DNA from: Candidatus Cloacimonadota bacterium
Lineage (GTDB): Bacteria; Cloacimonadota; Cloacimonadia; Cloacimonadales; Cloacimonadaceae
NCBI GenBank assembly: GCA_023421135.1
Contig: JAEZUG010000099.1
Coordinates: forward strand, 1 to 31,451
Reading direction: 5' to 3'
DNA length: 31,451 bases
This document shows, piece after piece, positions 24,455-31,451 of this stretch. Made by a program: the position numbers and the translations under genes. Numbering within the stretch: the stretch's first letter is position 1; the number at the start of each line of letters is the position of its first letter. The notes below the pieces were generated by a model. The model had not been told where the DNA came from. It searched no databases and saw nothing but the letters and a program-made list of their open reading frames with translations.

Positions 24455-24497
24455 TGTTCCTCCTTAATCTTAAGGGTTATTTCTTCGTTTGCGCCAA

Positions 24498-24525
24498 ATT
24501 ATATAAGCGTCCTGTAATCTGTCAA
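24498..24525 (-). promoter_or_regulatory. consensus sigma-70-type promoter of the secreted-protein gene
   Basis: On the minus strand TTGACA (24525-24520), 16-nt spacer, TATAAT (24503-24498). Both hexamers are perfect. It lies just after the stop of the ABC exporter gene at 24551, so the secreted-protein gene has a strong promoter of its own. Confidence 0.85.
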
Positions 24526-24550
24526 AGCTTTTTTTGTTCCAAAGGCATAC

Positions 24551-26725
24551 TTAGGTGTATTGCAGACGGTAGAGATCGTAGTAAAGTCCCTTCTTATCAA
24601 GCAGATCAAAGTGTGAACCTTCTTCCACAATTTCTCCTTTATGCAGCACCAGAATCCTATCCACATGTTGAATTGTGGACAGTCTGTGGGCGATCATGAT
24701 CGAAGTGCGGTCTTTTATCAACTTCTCCAGAGCGTCCTGAATCAGGATCTCGGTCTCGGTATCGATATTGGAGGTGGCTTCATCCAGGATAAAGATAGAG
24801 GGATCATAGGCCAGCACCCGGGCAAAAGCCAGCAGTTGCCTCTGTCCCGTGGAAAGAGTGGCTCCCCGCTCCATCACCGGTTCTTCATACTTGGAGGGCA
24901 GCTTCTGGATGAACTTATCGGCATTCACATAGGTAGCGACTTCCAGAATCTCTTCATCGGTGAGATCATCATTGGTGAGAGCGATGTTTTCCTTGATGTT
25001 TCCGCTGAAGATAAAGACGTCCTGTTGCACAATGCCGATATTGCTGCGGATATCTGCCAGAGCGTGGCTATCCAGAGGTTTGCCATCCAGAAGGATGCGT
25101 CCCTTCTGATAGGGATAGAAACCCAGGAGCAGGCTCACGATGGAGGTTTTGCCGCTGCCGGTATGACCCACCAGGGCTATCTTTTCTCCCGGTTTGATCT
25201 TGAAAGAGATATCTTTGAGCACCCATTCTCCGGGATTGTAGGCCAGCCAGACGTTTTGAAACTCTATCTCGCCTTCCAGGCGCCTGGAGCTACCTTTATC
25301 TTCCCGATAATCTTCGGGCTTCTGATCCATCAGGTCAAAGATACGCTCCGCACCTGCCAAAGCTCCCTGCAGCACATTGAACTTCTCACTGAAGTTGTTG
25401 ATCGGTTCAAAGAGCTTGGAGATATACTGAGTAAAGGCCATCAGCAGACCGATAGTGATAGCATTCTGCAGGATCTGTCCTCCGCCGTACCAGATAATGA
25501 GGGCGACTGAGAACTGGGATGAGACGTGGATGATCGGCCTGAAAAAGGCAAAGAGCTTGAGCTGCTTGATTGAGGTACGGAAGTAATCCTGATTTATGTG
25601 GGAGAATTCATCCCGTTTATAGAAGTATTGATTGAAGAGCTGGATGATCTTCTGCCCGGCAATATGCTCTGCCAGCGTGGCATTGAGCTGTGCCAGATAC
25701 TTGCGCACTTCTCGATAGACGACTCTGGTCTTCTGCCTGTAGATGGAGATAGTCCAGATCACAAAGGGAATGATTGTGAAGCTGATCAGAGCAAGCTTCC
25801 AATCCAACACCAGCATTAGGATCGTGATGCCAATCACCATAAAGACATCCTGAATGATGGTGATAACGCCGGATGCCAACATCTCGTCTATGGCACGGAT
25901 ATCGTTTGTAAGCCGGGTGACCAGCCTGCCCACAGGGTTTTGATCAAAATATTGCACTGGCATCTTTTGCATGTGGGCAAAGACATCGTGCCGCAGGTCA
26001 TTCATTGCCATCTGAGAATAGTAGGCAGTGATCACCGACTGAGCATAGCTGGAGACCAGCCTGATCAGGATAATAGCAAAGAAGATCAGCGCCAGCATCA
26101 GAAGTTTATTCGTCGCAGCTTTGCGAATCTCAATCCGCTCCTGGCTGGGAACCTTGTTGAGATTTTCCCGGGTAATCAGGATCTTCTCCGGGGAGATTTT
26201 GAACCAGCCTTCGATTCCGTCTTTACTGATAGTGGGGTTGAGGTTTTCCGGGAAGTATTTGTTCAATATCTCAATCACTTCGGGCTTGGCTTCCAGAGTG
26301 TAAACCTTGGAATTGCTGAGCGTATTGGACTGCTCCAAACCGGCAAGCATCGGAGCATCTATCTTGGTGCGCTGCTTAGTACCCAAAACCACAAAGAATC
26401 GGCCGTTGTACTCATACTCATCCAGTTTCAGCACCTTATAGTCTTCCACGAACTTGCGGTATTCAGCTTCATCCGTATAGATAGATACGGACTTATCTGA
26501 TACTATATAATCATCAATCGCAGAGCGTTGAATCAGCGGCAGCACCATCTCGGCACTGGCTACGAGTAGTAAGATAAAGAAGGAGATGATCACCCACTTG
26601 AGGTAGGGCATCACATAGCGGAACATCTCGCCATAGAGCCTGCGATCGTAGATCTTGCCTTTCAGATCGTCTGACTGAAAAGCTCCGCCGCCGCGTCCGC
26701 CGCCAACCATTCCGCCGCCTCTCAT
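24551..26725 (-). CDS. ABC exporter half-transporter, canonical-site subunit (TM288-like) with enlarged periplasmic loop
   Basis: A 724-residue fusion of membrane domain and ATPase. Walker A is GHTGSGKTS, the signature is the variant LSTGQRQLLAFARVL, Walker B is IFILDEATSNID with catalytic Glu, and the H-loop is IAHRLSTI. Together with its partner it fits heterodimeric exporters such as TM287/TM288. Two oddities: the N-terminus is glycine- and arginine-rich (MRGGGMVGGGRGGGAF), and between TM1 (about 44-66) and TM2 (about 208-230) lies a soluble insert of about 130 residues, where this family normally has a short loop. The ATG overlaps the preceding gene's stop (ATGA), so the two are translationally coupled. 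Cargo (lipid, drug or peptide) is unknown. Confidence 0.92.
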   Translation of the reverse strand: MRGGGMVGGGRGGGAFQSDDLKGKIYDRRLYGEMFRYVMPYLKWVIISFFILLLVASAEMVLPLIQRSAIDDYIVSDKSVSIYTDEAEYRKFVEDYKVLKLDEYEYNGRFFVVLGTKQRTKIDAPMLAGLEQSNTLSNSKVYTLEAKPEVIEILNKYFPENLNPTISKDGIEGWFKISPEKILITRENLNKVPSQERIEIRKAATNKLLMLALIFFAIILIRLVSSYAQSVITAYYSQMAMNDLRHDVFAHMQKMPVQYFDQNPVGRLVTRLTNDIRAIDEMLASGVITIIQDVFMVIGITILMLVLDWKLALISFTIIPFVIWTISIYRQKTRVVYREVRKYLAQLNATLAEHIAGQKIIQLFNQYFYKRDEFSHINQDYFRTSIKQLKLFAFFRPIIHVSSQFSVALIIWYGGGQILQNAITIGLLMAFTQYISKLFEPINNFSEKFNVLQGALAGAERIFDLMDQKPEDYREDKGSSRRLEGEIEFQNVWLAYNPGEWVLKDISFKIKPGEKIALVGHTGSGKTSIVSLLLGFYPYQKGRILLDGKPLDSHALADIRSNIGIVQQDVFIFSGNIKENIALTNDDLTDEEILEVATYVNADKFIQKLPSKYEEPVMERGATLSTGQRQLLAFARVLAYDPSIFILDEATSNIDTETEILIQDALEKLIKDRTSIMIAHRLSTIQHVDRILVLHKGEIVEEGSHFDLLDKKGLYYDLYRLQYT

Positions 26726-28473
26726 AGCTCCTCCCCTTCCAGGCGAGCCCGGATTCTTTGTTTTTCCACCAGTTCGCTATAGAGACCACCTTGTTTCACC
26801 AGCTCTTTATGAGTGCCACGTTCGGAGATCACTCCTTCGCCCAGCACGATAATCTTATCGGCATGCTGGATGCTGGAGATGCGGTGGGCAATGATGATAG
26901 TGGTCTTTCCTCTGCGGAGGGTTATCAGGTTTTCCAGGATGTGCCGTTCGGTCTTGGTATCCACGGCTGAAAGGGCATCGTCCAGGATCAGGATCTGAGG
27001 ATCGGTGAGCAGAGCCCGGGCGATTGCCACACGCTGTTTCTGTCCACCGGAGAGAGTGATGCCGCGTTCGCCCACCACTGTCTCAAACTGGTTCTCAAAA
27101 TCCATGATCTCATTATAGACGTTTGCTGCCCTGGCAGCATTGTGCACAGCTTCATCGCTGGTGTTGGGGTTTCCCAGACGGATGTTATTGGCAATAGTAT
27201 CAGAAAAGAGGAAGATATCCTGCGGCACCAACACCATGTCCCTGCGCAAAACGTTCAAGGGGATAGTGTGCAGCTCGTTGCCATCGATAAAGATGCTGCC
27301 CCGGGGGGGATTGTAGATTCTCACCAGCAGCTCAATCAGGCTGGTCTTGCCGCTGCCTGTGGGCCCAACTATCGCCAGGGTCTTGCCAGCATCTAGCTTG
27401 GCTGTGATATCTTTGAAAATATAAGGTAAATCCTCTCCATAGGAGAAAGAAAGATTCTTGATCTGGATGGCTCCTTCCAGCTTGGTAATGGTGGTGTCCG
27501 CATTGTGATCTGCCACCTCAGGCTCAATCTCAAAGATCTCATTAAGTCTCTTCAGAGAGGCAGTTCCCCTTTGATACATATCCACGATCCAACCCACAGC
27601 AATCATTGGCCAGACCAGCATTCCCAGGTATTGGAAGAAGGCAATAAATTCGCCAATGGTGATCTCTCCCCGGATGGCAGCACGGCCACCAAAGAGCAGG
27701 GTGATGATCATGGAAGTGCTGATCACAAAGCTCATAAAGGGATGGAAGATGCCGGAGATCTTGGCCATCTTGATGTTTTCCTGCACAAATTCCAGAGAGA
27801 CCTCATCGACCTTCTCCAGCTCCGCCTTCTCCTGCACAAAGGCTTTCACAATGCGGATTCCGGAGATGCTTTCCTGAATCTTGCCGCTGAGTGTGGCAAA
27901 AGATTCCTGCACCCGGGCAAAGCTCTTGTGCATCTTCTTGCCAAAGTGTGAGATAGTGAACGAAAGGAAGGGCAAAGGGATGATCGCCAGAGCGGTCAAC
28001 CGCAAATTTATCGAGGTCATAAAGCTAAATGAAGCAATGGTCATGAGGATGATATCCATGGCGGCGATCAAGCCCATGCCAAAGAGCATGCGCACAGCAC
28101 CCAGATCGTTGGTGGCATAGGCCATCAGGTCTCCGGTCTTACTTTTATTAAAGAAGTTCTGCGAAAGCTTCAGCAGATGATCGTAAAACTCCTGCCTCAG
28201 ACTCTGCTCTATCTTGTGAGAATTCCCAATGATCAGAATGCGCCAGAAGTATCTCAATACCATCACTGCTATCGCCAAGCCTACAATCAAAAGGGCGACC
28301 TTGATCAACCCGGCGTTGTCTATGCTGCGTTTTTGGATGGAATCTATGGCAACCTGCATCACCTTGGGAACGGCTAATTGCGCCAGATCCACGAGGATAA
28401 GCATCAGAATGCCACCAGTAATTTGTTTATAACTTTTTTTCAGGTAGGGTACGACTCGGTCGAAGGTGCGCAT
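26722..28473 (-). CDS. ABC exporter half-transporter, degenerate-site subunit (TM287-like)
   Basis: A 583-residue membrane-ATPase fusion of normal length. Walker A is GPTGSGKTS, the signature is LSGGQKQRVAIARAL, Walker B is LILDDALSAVD and the H-loop is IAHRISSI. Asp replaces the catalytic Glu after Walker B, the mark of the non-hydrolysing site in heterodimeric exporters; the partner keeps Glu but has the altered LSTGQ. I chose ATG 28473 (MRTFDRVVPYLKK), which has GGAG 4 nt upstream. The frame is open to 28695, but that extension is translated from the 7-bp repeat array and lies upstream of the likely promoter. An ATG at 28536 is an alternative without a ribosome-binding site. First gene of a two-gene operon. 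Confidence 0.9.
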   Translation of the reverse strand: MRTFDRVVPYLKKSYKQITGGILMLILVDLAQLAVPKVMQVAIDSIQKRSIDNAGLIKVALLIVGLAIAVMVLRYFWRILIIGNSHKIEQSLRQEFYDHLLKLSQNFFNKSKTGDLMAYATNDLGAVRMLFGMGLIAAMDIILMTIASFSFMTSINLRLTALAIIPLPFLSFTISHFGKKMHKSFARVQESFATLSGKIQESISGIRIVKAFVQEKAELEKVDEVSLEFVQENIKMAKISGIFHPFMSFVISTSMIITLLFGGRAAIRGEITIGEFIAFFQYLGMLVWPMIAVGWIVDMYQRGTASLKRLNEIFEIEPEVADHNADTTITKLEGAIQIKNLSFSYGEDLPYIFKDITAKLDAGKTLAIVGPTGSGKTSLIELLVRIYNPPRGSIFIDGNELHTIPLNVLRRDMVLVPQDIFLFSDTIANNIRLGNPNTSDEAVHNAARAANVYNEIMDFENQFETVVGERGITLSGGQKQRVAIARALLTDPQILILDDALSAVDTKTERHILENLITLRRGKTTIIIAHRISSIQHADKIIVLGEGVISERGTHKELVKQGGLYSELVEKQRIRARLEGEEL

Positions 28474-28593
28474 CTTTCTCCACTCGGTATTCAGTATGAT
28501 TCTTGGCTCGGACAGAGGAACTTCTCTTTCTTGCATTTTGGGGAGGAATCCCCTTAAGGGAAAGCTATCAGCCCGACCAATTACTCGTGTACC

Positions 28594-28622
28594 ATCCTTT
28601 GAAAGTGAGCCGATTTTGTCAA
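28594..28622 (-). promoter_or_regulatory. candidate promoter of the ABC exporter operon
   Basis: On the minus strand TTGACA (28622-28617), 17-nt spacer, AAGGAT (28599-28594). The -35 is perfect, the -10 weak. It lies about 120 nt upstream of the chosen start and downstream of the heptamer array. Confidence 0.4.
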
Positions 28623-28634
28623 AGCAATTCTTTG

Positions 28635-28701
28635 AGTGAGCAGTGAACAGTGAACAGTGAACAGATAGTGACAAGTGACGAGTGACAAGTGACAAGTCCG
28701 G
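28635..28701 (+). repeat. 7-bp tandem repeat array (AGTGAAC/AGTGACA)
   Basis: AGTGAGC, then AGTGAAC three times (to 28662), a 4-nt AGAT break, then AGTGACA, AGTGACG, AGTGACA, AGTGACA (28667-28694) and AGTCCGG. It resembles short tandemly repeated heptamers (STRR-type) of other bacteria. It lies just upstream of the exporter promoter; role unknown. Confidence 0.9.
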
Positions 28702-28730
28702 TAAGTGTGTAGCTGGGAGACTGCGGCTCT

Positions 28731-28837
28731 ATTCACCATTAACTTTTCACTATTAACCAGAAGAGGCAGACCTGTGTGTCTGCCCGCAGAGCGTCAGCAG
28801 CGCAGCTCTAGTCTCTTTTCACTGGTTACTCGTCACT
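28731..28837 (-). repeat. degenerate inverted heptamer arrays flanking a hairpin
   Basis: On the plus strand ATTCACC, ATTAACT, TTTCACT, ATTAACC (28731-28758) and TTTCACT, GGTTACT, CGTCACT (28817-28837) are 7-bp units related to the reverse complement of the AGTGAAC/AGTGACA array at 28635. Between them lies a 7-bp hairpin, GGCAGAC (28765-28771) with GTCTGCC (28778-28784). The whole 28635-28840 block is non-coding repeat DNA. Confidence 0.65.
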
Positions 28838-28840
28838 CCC

Positions 28841-28870
28841 CAAAAAGAAAGCCCCGCAATGCGGGGCTTT
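28841..28870 (-). terminator. intrinsic terminator of the right-hand secreted-protein gene
   Basis: AAAGCCCCGC (28848-28857), loop AAT, GCGGGGCTTT (28861-28870). On the minus strand the stem runs into a T-rich stretch (TTTCTTTTT), 35 nt after the stop codon at 28905. Confidence 0.92.
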
Positions 28871-28904
28871 CCACTCTTATCAGTCCGATTTATGGTTTCG
28901 TTAC

Positions 28905-31055
28905 TTATTTCACCAGCATCATCTTGCGAGTTTGGCTCCAGCCTTCTCCGCTAAGGCGATAGAAGAAGATTCCGCTGCTAACTCCAGCACCGCTTTCGTC
29001 GGTTCCATCCCAGACGTAGCTGTGGCGGCCGACGTTAAGCTCTGAATTCACCAGAGTTTTTACCAATTGGCCTTTGACGTTAAAGATCTCGAGACGGGCA
29101 GTTCCCTGCACCGGCATATCGAAGTCTATAGAGGTTGTGGGGTTGAAGGGATTGGGGTAGTTCTGATGCAGAACGTTTGTAACGCTGGGAGTGGTGGGGT
29201 CATCAGTGCTCCATCCGGAAACGTTGAAGACCAGCTCCATGAACATGGTTCTGCCACCATCGGCATTGGGATGATAGGGTGGAGACTGGGAATTTGATCC
29301 CCAAGTGTAATCATCGTAGAACATCAGTCCTAGTTTGACGGCGTAATCATCTCCAACCTGTCCCAGGAGTATGGGTTTGTCCGCAGGATATACCCACATG
29401 GGCTTGATACCTGTCATTTCCGGCACTTCGATATTGTTCAACACAACAGGTTCATACCACCATGATCCATTGCTGGAAGAGAGCGAAATGTTTATCTCCG
29501 GGACGTTTGCCCAGGCAGCATAATCCGGATCCTGGTATTCGTTGGCTTGTCTGGCACGCCAGGAGTTTTGCCACACTGCAGCCATCCAGCCATTGTTGGC
29601 ATTGGTCATTTTGTAGTTGTTGTAGTGGAACAACATGGCATCTGTGTGGGCTGTGGTGTCCCAGTGCGGGAAGGGCCAATCTGTGACCATCAAAGGATAG
29701 GTGTCCGGAGCTGTGCCGCCCCATTCATCCACTTCACCCCAGGGGGCTTCAATATCCCAGGGAGTGAAGACCAGGTTGTGATTATCTTCAGGATCCTTCA
29801 CCGGATAGACTTCGACCAGGTTAAACTGGTCATTGGCAGGATTGAAGACCAGGGATTTCACAAACTGGAGATTCGGATAATAGGTGCTTTCATTGGTGCT
29901 AAGGCCAAATACAAGAGGCAAATGGATCTTTCCGTTGGAATCCCAGGCTGCGTTCAAATGAGTAGAATTGGTAATATTCCAGCTCATAGCATCATCCGGA
30001 TAGGGTACGTCGCTATCATTGGCGAAGTAACCGGTGGGATCGCTGGGACCGGTGGGAGGATTCCAGGCGGGGACGTTGCTGTAATGATACACCAGTTCCC
30101 AATTGCCCATGCCGTAGTTATCGTTCTTGAAGATAATCACGTCGCCTTCATCAATATCGTTTTCCTCTGCATCCTGAGCGAAGTGATAGCCGGAGTAATA
30201 GACATTTCCACTCTCGTCTGCCGAGACCGACATAAAGGTGCGGCGCCAGTTGTTGGGATCATGGTTCCAATCATCCAGCATAGGTATGGTTGTGAAGTTG
30301 AAGGTAAGCGGATCGCCAAACTCCAGATCATCTGTAGTGAAATCTGCGTAGGCGATCAGGATATTGGAAGAGGGGTTGATGGTATGAGAAACGTAGTTCT
30401 TCATCACTCCATAGAGACGCCTCTTGCCTTCAATCGGGGAGGGGCCGACTACCAGGGTGGGCCAGATAAATTCGTTATCAGTTGTGGGCTCAAAGCTGGG
30501 AGGATCGATCATCATAGGAGCTTCGGCAATTGTGTGTACTCCGGAGAATATGCCTGCGATACCGGCTGGGAACTGATCATATACCAATAGAGTCTCCAGG
30601 TTTGCATCGGCATCGTTGTTTGCATGCCAGGCGTAAAAGGGCTTTCCTGAGACGGGATCGACGGCAAGCGCACCGAAACCTTCGTGAACCTGTTGGTTAG
30701 TGATCTCATTGTTGTTGATAATACTTCCCGATTCGTCGATATAGGCGTAGAAAATCCGACGAGTGGAGGTGGGTTGACGACGGGCATGATAGGTGAGGAA
30801 GTATCCTCCGCCGGCTGCTTCAGGGATCACCTGAATGGGAGCCAGATCATAGGACCCGATCATGTAATCATAGTAGTTTGTCAGCAGTGAAACTGGCGGC
30901 ACTGAGAAACTAAACGTGGGGGCTGTGCGGGGTGATGGAAGCCTGTATCCCTGGGGGGATGTGGCTGGTTTTGGCCCTCCTGCCGGGATAACTGTCTCGG
31001 CAAAGAAGGATACTGCCACCATCATGATCATCGAGATAATGATCAGCTTTTTCAT
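28905..31055 (-). CDS. secreted protein of unknown function with C-terminal sorting domain
   Basis: A 716-residue exported protein. The signal peptide is KKLIIISMIMMVAVSFFA. The body (about 30-630) is rich in Trp, Tyr, Asp, Asn and Pro with repeated beta-strand-like segments (GGGYFLTYHARRQP; AVDPVSGKPFYAWHANNDAD; SADESGNVYYSGYHF; WDSNGKIHLPLVFGLS), compatible with a beta-propeller, but I recognise no enzyme motif. The last 86 residues, from YPNPFNPTTSIDFDMP through GQLVKTLV to GEGWSQTRKMMLVK, form the same FlgD-like sorting domain as the protein at 21644. I chose ATG 31055, which has GGAG 5 nt upstream and follows the likely promoter; the upstream in-frame ATG at 31148 would hide the signal peptide. 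It should be exported by type IX secretion and held at the surface or released. Confidence 0.85.
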   Translation of the reverse strand: MKKLIIISMIMMVAVSFFAETVIPAGGPKPATSPQGYRLPSPRTAPTFSFSVPPVSLLTNYYDYMIGSYDLAPIQVIPEAAGGGYFLTYHARRQPTSTRRIFYAYIDESGSIINNNEITNQQVHEGFGALAVDPVSGKPFYAWHANNDADANLETLLVYDQFPAGIAGIFSGVHTIAEAPMMIDPPSFEPTTDNEFIWPTLVVGPSPIEGKRRLYGVMKNYVSHTINPSSNILIAYADFTTDDLEFGDPLTFNFTTIPMLDDWNHDPNNWRRTFMSVSADESGNVYYSGYHFAQDAEENDIDEGDVIIFKNDNYGMGNWELVYHYSNVPAWNPPTGPSDPTGYFANDSDVPYPDDAMSWNITNSTHLNAAWDSNGKIHLPLVFGLSTNESTYYPNLQFVKSLVFNPANDQFNLVEVYPVKDPEDNHNLVFTPWDIEAPWGEVDEWGGTAPDTYPLMVTDWPFPHWDTTAHTDAMLFHYNNYKMTNANNGWMAAVWQNSWRARQANEYQDPDYAAWANVPEINISLSSSNGSWWYEPVVLNNIEVPEMTGIKPMWVYPADKPILLGQVGDDYAVKLGLMFYDDYTWGSNSQSPPYHPNADGGRTMFMELVFNVSGWSTDDPTTPSVTNVLHQNYPNPFNPTTSIDFDMPVQGTARLEIFNVKGQLVKTLVNSELNVGRHSYVWDGTDESGAGVSSGIFFYRLSGEGWSQTRKMMLVK

Positions 31056-31164
31056 AAGTTCTCCTTGGGTCATCTGTGCATTAGTTGTTTCGAAAAGTAA
31101 CGCTGCCGAACCGTGTCTGGCCGGCAAATCAAAGCTAAATGCCATCATGGCAATCCCAGTTCAT

Positions 31165-31193
31165 ATTAAAGCTAGTAACAGAATAACTGACAA
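31165..31193 (-). promoter_or_regulatory. candidate promoter of the right-hand secreted-protein gene
   Basis: On the minus strand TTGTCA (31193-31188), 17-nt spacer, TTTAAT (31170-31165). Expected start near 31158, leaving a leader of about 100 nt before the ATG at 31055. Confidence 0.5.
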
Positions 31194-31295
31194 GGGACTG
31201 GATGTCAATAAAAAAGTTCAACTTTTGTTCTAATGCACAGCTTAAAACAATGGGCATTGGCGCCGAGCTTCAGCCTTGGTGCCAAAAAGCTGGAA

Positions 31296-31317
31296 TTCGG
31301 GGACTGCAATCCCCGAA
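31296..31317. repeat. perfect hairpin in the right-end intergenic region
   Basis: TTCGGGGA (31296-31303), loop CTGCAA, TCCCCGAA (31310-31317). A T-run is only seen some 10 nt away on the minus strand, so terminator function is uncertain. No credible gene is present from 31194 to the window end. Confidence 0.6.
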
Positions 31318-31389
31318 ATTGATCAGAGACCGTTGCACATGCCGCAAAACATGGCGAGTATTAGGATTTACCTCTCTGCTCTGCGTATC

Positions 31390-31415
31390 GTCATTCCTGC
31401 GAAGGCAGGAATCCA
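31390..31415. repeat. dRS3-like palindromic repeat
   Basis: ATTCCTGC (31393-31400), loop GAAG, GCAGGAAT (31405-31412), within GTCATTCC...GGAATCCA. This matches the ATTCC-N-GGAAT palindromes (dRS3 in Neisseria and similar repeats elsewhere) scattered in many bacterial genomes. Confidence 0.7.
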
Positions 31416-31451
31416 TACACTTGTTAACCAGATGTAGAACAACGGGTTGTA

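Noticed and set aside
28474..28695. N-terminal extension of the degenerate-site ABC subunit
   Set aside because: Translates the heptamer repeat and lies largely upstream of the candidate promoter; the ATG at 28473 has a good ribosome-binding site.
29547..30590. 347-codon plus-strand frame opposite the right-hand secreted protein
   Set aside because: Low-complexity shadow with no ribosome-binding site.
31056..31148. Longer start for the right-hand secreted protein
   Set aside because: Would bury the signal peptide; ATG 31055 has GGAG upstream and fits the promoter.

Overview
The window reads as about 31 kb of chromosome from an anaerobic diderm bacterium of the FCB group, most likely Candidatus Cloacimonadota. 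The evidence is: two secreted proteins ending in the YPNPFNP-type C-terminal sorting domain; BamD, a CpoB/YbgF-like protein and several lipoproteins with lipoboxes, which imply an outer membrane; an OadB-type sodium-pump subunit and radical-SAM enzymes typical of anaerobes; intermediate GC; and TTGACA/TATAAT-like promoters. The lineage is an inference from gene content, not from a marker phylogeny. No phage, plasmid, CRISPR, rRNA or tRNA was seen.

Layout. (1) 1-2294 (+): the 3' part of an RlmD/RumA-type rRNA methyltransferase, an NTF2-like lipoprotein and a GYF_2-domain membrane protein, packed as an operon. (2) 2298-2693 (-): a hotdog thioesterase, convergent with the previous unit. (3) 3022-9854 (+): a helical-repeat protein, a GreA-family factor, an M18 aminopeptidase, then an envelope cluster (CpoB-like coiled-coil/TPR lipoprotein, an unknown exported protein, BamD) followed by NadD and a hemolysin III/TrhA protein. 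(4) 10183-16717 (+): seven nearly touching genes: OadB, cytidine deaminase, PflA-like radical SAM, an N-acetylmuramoyl-L-alanine amidase, a PDZ-DUF512 Fe-S protein, and a PhnD/PhnC ABC pair without a permease. A clear intrinsic terminator at 16751 closes it. (5) 17045-19510 (+): an 821-residue four-domain sulfur-handling flavoprotein. (6) 19598-21559 (+): a soluble TPR histidine kinase without an adjacent response regulator. (7) 21644-31055 (-): two large secreted proteins with C-terminal sorting domains flanking a heterodimeric ABC exporter whose two genes overlap by ATGA.

The most unusual feature is an intergenic element found three times (2775-2866, 9997-10088, 16839-16930). Each copy is exactly 92 nt: four 11-bp units, a 4-nt loop, and four inverted 11-bp units (consensus ACATGGGTGTC). 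Each sits at a transcription-unit boundary, points toward the next gene, and is followed 20-44 nt later by TTGACAG. It behaves like a family of operon-boundary elements (hairpin, multi-site operator, or REP/BIME-like repeat) and I do not recognise it. A second, unrelated repeat family of 7-bp tandem units lies at 28635-28837, and a dRS3-like palindrome lies near the right end.
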